Below, piece by piece: positions 54,929-62,089 of a stretch of DNA of 64,000 nucleotides. The translations under genes and the position numbers were made by a program. Source of the stretch: Cohnella sp. OV330 (lineage in GTDB: Bacteria > Bacillota > Bacilli > Paenibacillales > Paenibacillaceae); the NCBI RefSeq assembly GCF_900112065.1, contig NZ_FOKE01000001.1, positions 917,200 to 981,199 on the forward strand, read 5' to 3'. Position 1 is the first letter of the stretch. Each line of letters opens with the position of its first letter. Below the pieces are notes generated by a model that saw only the letters and a list, made by a program, of their open reading frames with translations, searched no databases and was not told the DNA's origin.

Positions 54929-55912
54929 CTAGAATAAACTTGATCCCGACGAGCGTTTGGCAATGTAGTTGCTGGAGAAGATCAATACGACGGAAATGAC
55001 GGATTGGATCAAATCGATCGCTGCGGCATAGGAAAATCTTCCGTCCCTTAATCCCACCTTGAAGGCATAGGTTTGCACGATCTCCGAGGTCGGGTTGTTG
55101 ATGCTGTTGCCGAAAAGGAAAGCCTGCTCGAAGTTGGAACCGACCAATCCGCCGCCCAGTATGCTTCCGATCGTCAGAATGAGCACGACGACGATCGTTC
55201 CTTTCATACCTGGAAACGTAATATGGCGAATTCGAGCCAAGCGGCCGGCGCCGTCGATCTGGGCGGCTTCATAGAGCGAAGGATTGATGCCCGCGATCGC
55301 GGCCAGAAAGATAATCGTCCACCAGCCCATTTCCTTCCAGACGGCGCTCCCCGTCGCAAGTCCCCAGAAGTAGTTAGGGTTCGTCAGGATGTCCAGCGGT
55401 TTGTCGATGAATCCAAGCCCCAGCAGCGCCTTGTTGACGATCCCGACGTCCGTCGACAAGAAGGCAAAAGCAATGCCGACGACAACGACCCACGAAATGA
55501 AATGGGGCAAGTAGCTGATCGTTTGGACGAATCGCTTGAATCGAACATTTTTGACTTCGTTCAACAGAATGGCCAGCAGGATCGGAGCCGGGAAAGCGAA
55601 AAAAACTTTTAGAAGGCTCAATATCAACGTATTGCGCACGATCATTCCGAATTGATAATCGTTTACGAACTCATCGAAATGCTTTAGCCCCACCCACTCG
55701 CTCGTAAAAATACCCTTTATTCCGGTAGAGATGGAATACTGCTTAAAGGCCATCAGTATCCCGAACATCGGCGTGTAGGCGAACACCAACAAAAAGATCA
55801 TGCCGAGTCCGACGAACAGATGCAGCGTTTTTTGTTTTTTGAATCGCTTCCAAAAATGCGATCGATGTTCTGTTTTTCCTGCCATTCCCGTTGTCTGCGT
55901 ACCCAGTTCCAT
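54929..55912 (-). CDS. Carbohydrate ABC-transporter permease, LplB type (second set)
   Basis: A 327-residue CUT1 permease with six membrane segments after a basic, His-rich N-terminus of about 30 residues. The EAA loop is EAAQIDGAGRLARIRHITFP near 212-231 and the C-terminus SNYIAKRSSGSSLF is typical of LplB. AAGGAGG precedes the ATG. It is the first gene of a run that continues through LplC, the binding protein, GH95, YesM, YesN and a second GH95. A CcpA-like site lies 64 bp upstream. Confidence 0.92.
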   Translation of the reverse strand: MELGTQTTGMAGKTEHRSHFWKRFKKQKTLHLFVGLGMIFLLVFAYTPMFGILMAFKQYSISTGIKGIFTSEWVGLKHFDEFVNDYQFGMIVRNTLILSLLKVFFAFPAPILLAILLNEVKNVRFKRFVQTISYLPHFISWVVVVGIAFAFLSTDVGIVNKALLGLGFIDKPLDILTNPNYFWGLATGSAVWKEMGWWTIIFLAAIAGINPSLYEAAQIDGAGRLARIRHITFPGMKGTIVVVLILTIGSILGGGLVGSNFEQAFLFGNSINNPTSEIVQTYAFKVGLRDGRFSYAAAIDLIQSVISVVLIFSSNYIAKRSSGSSLF

Positions 55913-55975
55913 ATCGGCGCCTCCTTCGTATTCAGTGTACCTTCCGAGACAAAGCCGTAGAAAGCCAACGTTCTT

Positions 55976-55991
55976 AAGAAAGCGTTGTCAT
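55976..55991. promoter_or_regulatory. CcpA-site-like sequence before the second importer
   Basis: ATGACAACGCTTTCTT on the minus strand agrees with the cre pattern WTGNNARCGNWWWCAW at all but one position. It is 64 bp before the LplB start. Apart from this and the terminator at 56119-56155, the 55913-56275 gap shows nothing clear. Confidence 0.45.
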
Positions 55992-56118
55992 TTTTGAAGA
56001 TCGGATGGCAAGGTGCCCGGACAATAGCATCCCGTTGCCGCCGTTCAAATCGGTTTGCGATCCGCATAGAACGCGGCGATATCGTCCCTCGTACGCTTCC
56101 GTTTCCGGACAGAAAAAA

Positions 56119-56155
56119 GATGACCCCCGACGAATTGAGAATTCCGAGGGTCATC
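56119..56155 (-). terminator. Terminator of the GntR/ABC-exporter operon
   Basis: GATGACCC and GGGTCATC with an inner GAATT/GAATTC form a long stem at 56119-56155. On the minus strand TTTTTT follows. It is about 120 bp past the permease stop codon. Confidence 0.75.
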
Positions 56156-56275
56156 TACCGGCCAATGCTAGTGCGGCCTAGTTCTGCTTTGATCATGGAT
56201 TAAACTGCAGCGACAAGCGGTTTTATTTCACTCTTCCCTGCTTGGGCACCCACACACACTACAATTTCATTTCAT

Positions 56276-57553
56276 TTACACTTTATACGCCTTCAGCGCC
56301 TTGAACACTTCCTTGAACGAAGGCTTCTTGCCGTACATGAGCACGCCGACGCGGTAAATCTTGGCGGCGAGCCAGCCGATGGCCAGCACGGACACGATCA
56401 GGATGCCGACCGACAGAACGATCTCCCACCAGGCCGGATCTGCGAGGCCGATGCGCAGGAACAGGATGAACGGCGAGAAAAACGGGATGAACGAGCAGAC
56501 GGTGATAAATGAGCTGTCTGGATTCGTCAGGCCGTAGATGGCGATGTAGAAGCCCGCGAGCGACAGCATCGTGACCGGCATCGACGTCTGGCTGAGATCC
56601 TCCGTCCGGCTCACGAGCGAGCCGATGGCGGCGAAGAGCATCGCGTACAGGAAGTAGCCGAGCAGGTACATGACGATCGCGAAAATAATCATCTTGGGCT
56701 CGACGCTCGACAGATCGATGCCGAATCGCTCGAGGGCGCCTTTGTTGTGAGGCAGCGTGAGGTTGATGACCGACGCGCCGACGAGCACGACGAGCTGGAG
56801 CAGGCCGACGAGGAAGGTGCCGATGACCTTGCCGAACATCTGCTTGAGCGGCGCCACGCTCGTGACGATGATCTCCATGACGCGCGAGCTCTTCTCGGCC
56901 GTGATCTCGGTCGCGATCAGCTGGCCGGTGATCATGACGGACATGAACAGCAGGATCAGGATGGCGTAGGTCAGGCCGATGGCCGTCCCTTGCTCGGCCT
57001 CCGTCTTGCCGCCGCCGTCCGCGATCTGGACGGTATCGAGCTTCACGGGCGCCATCAGCTTGGCGAACTGCTCGTCGGTCAGGTTCGCGTCTCGTACCGC
57101 CTGTTGGGTCTTGACGGTCTGCAGTCCGGCTTGCAGCGCGCCCGAGGTGTCGCTGTCCAGCATTTTCTTGGAGTGGTAGACGACGTCCGGGAAGCCGACT
57201 GCTTGATTATCGGTAAAGGTAAGATAGCCTTTGATCTTGCCGTCGTCGATCGCCTGCTCGAGCGCGGCCGTCTTGTCGGCTTCGGACCCGGACGCCTCGA
57301 CCGGCACGAGCTGCACCTGCTGCTTTTCCGCCTGCCCGAACTGCTGCTCCAGTCCCTTGACGATCTCGCCCTGCTCGCCGTTAACATAGCCTACCTTCGC
57401 GGCTGAGCCTGGCCCCGTCAGCTTGTCGATGAAGTACGGCACGTTCGCGCCGACCACGAGGAGCACGCCGAGAATAATCGTCGTTATAATGAAGGATTTG
57501 CTGCGGAGCTTGTTCCGCATTGTGAAGGCAATGACCGTACGCATGCTATTCAT
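56276..57553 (-). CDS. ABC-2 type exporter permease, NatB/YhaP family
   Basis: A 425-residue membrane protein. It has one membrane segment near the N-terminus (SFIITTIILGVLLVVGANVPYF), a large outside domain (about 40-180), then five to six segments with TAEKSSRVMEIIVTSVAPLKQMFGK, the family's coupling region. AGGTGAG fits the ATG at 57553; a GTG nine bases upstream is the alternative. It overlaps the stop of the ATPase gene upstream by 8 bp. Relatives are Na+ or peptide/antibiotic exporters (NatAB, YhaQP). The substrate is not known. Confidence 0.88.
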   Translation of the reverse strand: MNSMRTVIAFTMRNKLRSKSFIITTIILGVLLVVGANVPYFIDKLTGPGSAAKVGYVNGEQGEIVKGLEQQFGQAEKQQVQLVPVEASGSEADKTAALEQAIDDGKIKGYLTFTDNQAVGFPDVVYHSKKMLDSDTSGALQAGLQTVKTQQAVRDANLTDEQFAKLMAPVKLDTVQIADGGGKTEAEQGTAIGLTYAILILLFMSVMITGQLIATEITAEKSSRVMEIIVTSVAPLKQMFGKVIGTFLVGLLQLVVLVGASVINLTLPHNKGALERFGIDLSSVEPKMIIFAIVMYLLGYFLYAMLFAAIGSLVSRTEDLSQTSMPVTMLSLAGFYIAIYGLTNPDSSFITVCSFIPFFSPFILFLRIGLADPAWWEIVLSVGILIVSVLAIGWLAAKIYRVGVLMYGKKPSFKEVFKALKAYKV

Positions 57554-58448
57554 GGCTCTCACCTACCGTCTTTATGAAGATTTCGTTCAGGGTCGGCTCC
57601 AGCAGTTCGAAGTGTTCGACCGTCGATTGCGCCATCGCGTGCTTCAGAATGTCCTGCGCGGCTTCCTTGCGGGAAACGACCAGGTCGTAGCCCCGCTCCG
57701 TGCGGGTCGCGGACACGACGCCAGGAATCCGGTCCAGTCCGGGGATGTCCTTCTCCGCCCCGATTACGACCTTTTCCCGCGGGAAACGGCTCTTGATCTC
57801 GCGGATCGGTCCCTGCAGCACCGGATTGGACTTGTGCATGATCGTGATGTTGCGGCACAGCTCTTCGACGTGCTCCATCCGGTGGGTCGAGAAGACGATG
57901 CTCGCGCCTTCGTCCCGCAGCTCCTTGACCGTCGACTTCAGCAGCTCGACGTTGACGGGATCGAGGCCGCTGAACGCCTCGTCCATGATGAGGATGCTCG
58001 GCTTGTGAATGACCGCGGCGATGAACTGGATCTTCTGCTGGTTGCCCTTGGAGAGCTCCTCGACCTTCTTGTTGTAATACTCCGGCACTTGAAACCGGTC
58101 GAGCCACCGCTTCAGGTTCGCGTCGGCATCCCGGCGCGACATGCCGCGCAGCTGGGCAAGATACAGAATCTGTTCGCTCACCTTGATCTTCGGGTACATG
58201 CCCCGCTCCTCCGGCAGGTAGCCCAGCATCGAGAGCTGCTCCGTGCTGTAGGTCTTCCCGCGGTAGCGGATGCTGCCTCCGTCCGGGAGAATGAGTCCGA
58301 GCACCATGCGCATCGTCGTCGTCTTGCCCGCGCCGTTCGCGCCGAGCAGGCCGTAAATCTCGCCTTGGGCCACCTCGAAGCTAAGCCCGTTGACGGCGGT
58401 TTTGTCCCCGTATTGCTTGAACACCTTTTCGATTACCAGCGGATTCAT
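57546..58448 (-). CDS. ABC-transporter ATPase, NatA/YhaQ family
   Basis: A 300-residue ATPase: Walker A GANGAGKT at 36-43, signature LSKGNQQKIQ, Walker B ILIMDEAFSGLD, switch His in FSTHRMEHVEEL, and a C-terminal DUF4162-like domain of about 80 residues (KVVIGAEKDIPGLDRIPGVV). The start at 58448 overlaps the stop of the previous gene as ATGA. A longer frame upstream is not coding. It energises the NatB-type permease encoded next. Confidence 0.9.
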   Translation of the reverse strand: MNPLVIEKVFKQYGDKTAVNGLSFEVAQGEIYGLLGANGAGKTTTMRMVLGLILPDGGSIRYRGKTYSTEQLSMLGYLPEERGMYPKIKVSEQILYLAQLRGMSRRDADANLKRWLDRFQVPEYYNKKVEELSKGNQQKIQFIAAVIHKPSILIMDEAFSGLDPVNVELLKSTVKELRDEGASIVFSTHRMEHVEELCRNITIMHKSNPVLQGPIREIKSRFPREKVVIGAEKDIPGLDRIPGVVSATRTERGYDLVVSRKEAAQDILKHAMAQSTVEHFELLEPTLNEIFIKTVGESHE

Positions 58449-59398
58449 CTTCCCGCATCCCCCTTCCGGACTAGACAAGCCATGATCTCTTCCAATTCCA
58501 TGCGCTGCGAGGACAGGATCCGGTAGCCTGCCGAGAGGCAGTAAGCTTCCGTCTCCTCCGGCGCGTCGGTCTCGATCCGGCAGATGCCGGGCCCGGACTC
58601 CTGCGCCCCCTGGACGCCCGGCGCCTGCCTCAGGAGCCGCGCCGCGTCCTCCTTGCCGGCCGTCCCGTCCACGCGCTGAACCGCCAGCACCCGCCACGCC
58701 TCGAACAGCCGGTCCTTCTCGTACAACCCGAGGCAGCGGCCGCGATGCATGAACAGCACGTAGTCCGCGAGCCTGCGCACCTCCTCCGTGATGTGCGTCG
58801 CGAAGATCAGCGTACGATCCCCCCGGTCCATGTAGCGCGTGAGTTCGTCCAGCAGCGACTTCCATGCCGAAGGATCGAGGCCCGACGACGGCTCGTCGAG
58901 CAGCAGCAGCTCCGGGTCATGCGCCATCGCGACCGCGAGTTCGGCCTTGCGGCGCATGCCCTTCGACAGCTTGCCGAGCTTTTTGGTCCGGTCGGCGTCG
59001 AAGCCGCGCATTAGCCGCTCGTACCGTTCCCAGCTCCAGCGGAGGTACCATAGAGAAGCGAAGCGCGCCTTCTCGTCGGCGGTGAGATGGTTCTCGTACG
59101 CATGGGGCAGCTCGGATACGAAGCCGATCCGCTCCCTCAGCCGTTCGTCGCTGTCCGGCGCCAGCCGCTGGCCAAGTACCGCCGCCTCTCCTTCAAAGGG
59201 CGCCAGCCGGAGCAGCAGCCGCATCAGCGTGCTCTTGCCGGAGCCGTTCGGACCGACGATGGCGGTCACCATCCCTGCCGGCACGGACAAATCGAGCGGC
59301 CCGAGCGCGAACCCGTCGTTCCGGACGGTCGCCCCCTTCAACGCGACGACGGCGCTGTCCGCCTCCGCATCCGTCAAGCCTTGCATTTCGCGATTCAT
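58445..59398 (-). CDS. ABC-transporter ATPase, YtrB-like
   Basis: A 317-residue ATPase: Walker A GPNGSGKST at 49-57, signature LSKGMRRKAELAVAMAHD, Walker B LLLLDEPSSGLD, switch His in FATHITEEV. Its N-terminus has an unusual lead of about 20 residues. It follows a GntR regulator with an ATGA overlap, as in ytr-type operons, and its most likely membrane partner is the protein encoded at 59845-60570. It is also coupled to the NatA-type gene downstream, so the operon holds two different ATPases and two membrane proteins. Confidence 0.88.
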   Translation of the reverse strand: MNREMQGLTDAEADSAVVALKGATVRNDGFALGPLDLSVPAGMVTAIVGPNGSGKSTLMRLLLRLAPFEGEAAVLGQRLAPDSDERLRERIGFVSELPHAYENHLTADEKARFASLWYLRWSWERYERLMRGFDADRTKKLGKLSKGMRRKAELAVAMAHDPELLLLDEPSSGLDPSAWKSLLDELTRYMDRGDRTLIFATHITEEVRRLADYVLFMHRGRCLGLYEKDRLFEAWRVLAVQRVDGTAGKEDAARLLRQAPGVQGAQESGPGICRIETDAPEETEAYCLSAGYRILSSQRMELEEIMACLVRKGDAGR

Positions 59399-59826
59399 TG
59401 CGGCCCCCCCTTTTCCCCGTCGGCTTCCGCACGCTTGCGTTCGTATGCTTCACGCCAGATTCGTTCCATCTCCTCGCGGCTGCACTGCAGCTGCAGTCCG
59501 GTCTCGACGGCACGCTCGAACGCCTCGACGACGCGCTCGAGCCTGAATTCGTCCCGCGCCGACTGGTCGATGCCCGCTACGAACGTCCCCGTCCCCTGCC
59601 TCGTTCGCAGCAGTCCTTCGTTCTCCAGATCCTGATACACTCTTCGCACCGTGATGGCGCTGCACCTGAGATCCGCCGCGAACTCGCGGATGGACGGGAG
59701 CAGCGTGCCCTCCGCCAGCCGGCCGCTAAGGATAAGGCCGCGCAGCTGGACCTCCACCTGATGGTACAGGGGCTCGGGCCGATTCTCATCGATATGAACG
59801 GGTATCCACAAACCGCCTCGCCTCAT
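59395..59826 (-). CDS. GntR-family transcriptional regulator, YtrA subfamily
   Basis: A 143-residue repressor. The winged helix-turn-helix (LYHQVEVQLRGLILSGRLAEG, then SIREFAADLRCSAITVRRVYQDLENEGLLRTRQGTGTFVA) takes up the first 85 residues. A short helical dimerisation part follows, as in YtrA proteins that lack a large ligand domain. It sits inside the ABC operon. The 30-bp palindrome at 60590-60619 over the operon promoter is its expected target, so it would repress its own operon until a signal such as a wall-active antibiotic appears; that signal is inferred from ytr homologues. Confidence 0.9.
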   Translation of the reverse strand: MRRGGLWIPVHIDENRPEPLYHQVEVQLRGLILSGRLAEGTLLPSIREFAADLRCSAITVRRVYQDLENEGLLRTRQGTGTFVAGIDQSARDEFRLERVVEAFERAVETGLQLQCSREEMERIWREAYERKRAEADGEKGGPQ

Positions 59827-59844
59827 TTCCTCCCGTTACTTCAT

Positions 59845-60570
59845 TTAAAAGCTGTAGCTTCTGCGCTCCAAACGCTTCACGATCGCCCGCCGCATCCCGT
59901 AGAGCGCAAACGCCGCAATCGCGGCGGCCACGACCGGCAGCAGCACCGGCGCTTCGCGAACCGTATCCAGCAGCTCGCCTACCAGGCTGATCCCCTGCCA
60001 AGCCAGGACAGCCACGATCAGTCCGAGCGCCGGACAAATGGTCATGTACGCCTTGACGTAGGTTTTCCCATCGAAGCCCATCTCCAGGTATAGGTATACC
60101 GCGTTCATGACCAGTCCGTAGCAATACCAGATCGCCGCGGCCGCCGCCCACTCGCCGGGAGACACCCGGTCTCGAAGCGCGGGAGCGAGCCAGTATTGGC
60201 TAATGAAAAAGATCGCGACGACAACGGCCATCGCCGCCGCCGCCAGCAGCATGCGGGCGCTCGCCATCCGCGCCACGGGGATCGGCATCGTCCGCCAATG
60301 CGACAGGCGCTTGGTAAAGACGTCCCCTCTCCAGTAAGCGAATATCGTGCGGTTCATCGCGCAGCCGAACACGGGAATCGTGAACGTGTACAGCCAGTCC
60401 GCCATGCCGCTCATATAGCGGGACATGTCGCTATTGCTGAATCTATCGTCGACCAACGCGCTGATGATCGTACCGGCGTATAGGGCGAATAAAGCCGTGA
60501 ACACCAGACCCAGCCAATCGCGCTTGAACTCGAATGCCGCCAGCGCCTTCGTCGCGCGCCATCCAGACAT
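59845..60570 (-). CDS. Six-segment membrane protein, probable ABC-exporter permease
   Basis: A 241-residue protein with about six hydrophobic segments (WLGLVFTALFALYAGTIISAL, LYTFTIPVFGCAMN, LLAAAAMAVVVAIFFISQYWL and others) and basic ends. I do not recognise a named family, but the layout resembles small ABC-2 permeases. It is the first gene of an operon with a GntR regulator and an ATPase without another clear partner, so it is probably that ATPase's membrane subunit. An ATG at 60591 lies inside the operator; GGGGGCG before the ATG at 60570 makes that the likely start. Confidence 0.75.
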   Translation of the reverse strand: MSGWRATKALAAFEFKRDWLGLVFTALFALYAGTIISALVDDRFSNSDMSRYMSGMADWLYTFTIPVFGCAMNRTIFAYWRGDVFTKRLSHWRTMPIPVARMASARMLLAAAAMAVVVAIFFISQYWLAPALRDRVSPGEWAAAAAIWYCYGLVMNAVYLYLEMGFDGKTYVKAYMTICPALGLIVAVLAWQGISLVGELLDTVREAPVLLPVVAAAIAAFALYGMRRAIVKRLERRSYSF

Positions 60571-60589
60571 TTGCTCGCCCCCGTCACTC

Positions 60590-60619
60590 ATACTGTGTGT
60601 ATATCTTTATACACAGTAT
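60590..60619. promoter_or_regulatory. 30-bp GntR-type operator
   Basis: The outer arms ATACTGTGT (60590-60598) and ACACAGTAT (60611-60619) match perfectly over 9 bp, and 12 of 15 pairs match over the full 30 bp. It covers the -10 box and start site of the leftward promoter. The GntR protein of the operon is the likely binder. Confidence 0.7.
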
Positions 60620-60644
60620 AAACACTGCATGCAAGACGTGTCAA
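60615..60644 (-). promoter_or_regulatory. Sigma-A promoter of the GntR/ABC operon
   Basis: On the minus strand a consensus TTGACA (60644-60639) is followed after 18 bp by TATACT (60620-60615). The -10 box shares bases with the operator palindrome. Confidence 0.7.
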
Positions 60645-60684
60645 TCCTGAATTTGGAATTCGCTGCCGCAGAGATCGCGCGGAT

Positions 60685-60713
60685 TTGTTGCAACGGGCTT
60701 AATCTATTAGAAT
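60685..60713 (+). promoter_or_regulatory. Promoter of the pseudouridine synthase gene
   Basis: TTGTTG at 60685-60690 and TAGAAT at 60708-60713 with a 17-bp spacer, 64 bp before the chosen start. Confidence 0.5.
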
Positions 60714-60776
60714 AAAGACACTACGCCCGCCGCGCGGCAGATGCGGACGGGCGCGACGACCGGAGGGAACAACGAT

Positions 60777-61877
60777 ATGAACGGGAAAAACAATCGAGGC
60801 GGACGAGGACAGGCCCGCAAGCCGCGGGCGGAAGGCGGGACGCGGGACGGGAACGGCGGAGCGCAAAGAGGCCGCGACGGCGTTCATGGGAGACCGGGTC
60901 GCGGAGGCCGCGGGTCTGAAGCTGCGCGGCCCGCGCAGGGACGCGCCGGAGGCAAAGCGGCAGCGCCGGCCGGCCGAGCGGGCGAATCGAAGGCCCAGGC
61001 CAGCGGGGGCGCGCGCAGCTTCACGGCTCAGGAGCCGGCCGAGCTGCTGCCCTTCCTGCTCGCCAAGCTGAGCGGCCAGGGACGCAATGCCGTCAAGGCG
61101 ATCCTCGCCCGCGGTCAAGTGTCCGTCGACGGCACGACCGTCACCGCGTACAATCATTCGCTTGCGCCGGGCGCCTCCGTCTCCGTCAGTCGTGAACGGA
61201 TCGAAGAAGTCCCGCCGCTGATCGGCTTGTCCATCCTGTTCGAGGACGACGACCTGATCGTCGTCACGAAGGAGGCCGGCCTGCTCTCGATCGCTTCGCC
61301 GCAGGAGACCGAATTGACCGCCTACCGGCAGCTCACCGAGCATGTGAGGCGGACGGATCCCCGCAGCCGGATCTTCGTCGTGCACCGGCTCGATCGTGAC
61401 ACCTCGGGCGTCATGATGTTCGCGAAGCGCGAAGAGATCCAGCAGTCGCTCCAGAACAACTGGCAGGAAGCCGTCACCGAGCGGATCTACGTCGCGCTGG
61501 TCGAAGGCCGCGTCGCGCGCGCCGAAGGCACGGTCTCCTCCTGGCTTAAGGAGAGCAAGACGCTTAAAATGTATTCCAGCCCGTACCCGAACGACGGCCA
61601 GCATGCGGTGACGCATTACAGGACGCTCGAGGCCAAGTCGCAGCTCTCGCTGCTCGAGGTCAAGCTCGAGACCGGCCGCAAAAATCAAATTCGCGTCCAC
61701 ATGCAGGACATCGGCCACCCGGTCGTCGGCGACAAAAAGTACGGGGCGCGCTCCAAGATCCTCGGCCGCCTCGGGCTGCATGCGAGAGTGCTCGCCTTCA
61801 TCCACCCTTCGACCGGCGAGGGATTGCGGTTCGTGACGGATATTCCGAAGGCGTTCGTTAACGCGCTTAAAGATTAA
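60777..61877 (+). CDS. RluA-family pseudouridine synthase with Arg/Gly-rich N-terminal tail
   Basis: A 366-residue RNA-modifying enzyme that turns specific uridines into pseudouridine in rRNA or tRNA. The first 75 or so residues are a basic, low-complexity tail rich in Gly, Arg and Ala (NRGGRGQARKPRAEGG and similar). An S4-like RNA-binding domain follows (about 82-140), then the catalytic domain with the active Asp near 206 in HRLDRDTSG, and TGRKNQIRVHMQDIGHPVVGD. GGAGGG at 60763-60768 fits the ATG at 60777. The tail is not part of a normal RluA protein and may strengthen RNA binding. Confidence 0.9.
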   Translation: MNGKNNRGGRGQARKPRAEGGTRDGNGGAQRGRDGVHGRPGRGGRGSEAARPAQGRAGGKAAAPAGRAGESKAQASGGARSFTAQEPAELLPFLLAKLSGQGRNAVKAILARGQVSVDGTTVTAYNHSLAPGASVSVSRERIEEVPPLIGLSILFEDDDLIVVTKEAGLLSIASPQETELTAYRQLTEHVRRTDPRSRIFVVHRLDRDTSGVMMFAKREEIQQSLQNNWQEAVTERIYVALVEGRVARAEGTVSSWLKESKTLKMYSSPYPNDGQHAVTHYRTLEAKSQLSLLEVKLETGRKNQIRVHMQDIGHPVVGDKKYGARSKILGRLGLHARVLAFIHPSTGEGLRFVTDIPKAFVNALKD

Positions 61878-61890
61878 CGGTAGAATAATG

Positions 61891-61921
61891 ACCCGTCCGG
61901 ACAAGCTTCCGGGCGGGTTTT
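61891..61921 (+). terminator. Terminator of the pseudouridine synthase gene
   Basis: ACCCGTCCGG and CCGGGCGGGT form a 10-bp stem with one mismatch, then TTTT. It lies 14 bp after the stop. The rest of the gap to 62089 shows no further feature. Confidence 0.8.
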
Positions 61922-62089
61922 CCGCGCTCTGCCCCGTTTTGCGCCTCTCGTTTTGCGCTTCTAGTTTCGCTCGCACTTCAGGCAATCGGCCGATCCCTCT
62001 ATTAAGGAAGATGCATTTTTTATACCTAATGGAATAAATAGGCCTATTCAACGCGCGGTTAACCCGGTAAAATCAGGTTATGTCGATTC

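Noticed and set aside
57546..58865. 439-residue version of the NatA-type ATPase
   Set aside because: The extra N-terminal part is an out-of-frame reading of the upstream ATPase gene; the start at 58448 gives a normal-length protein.
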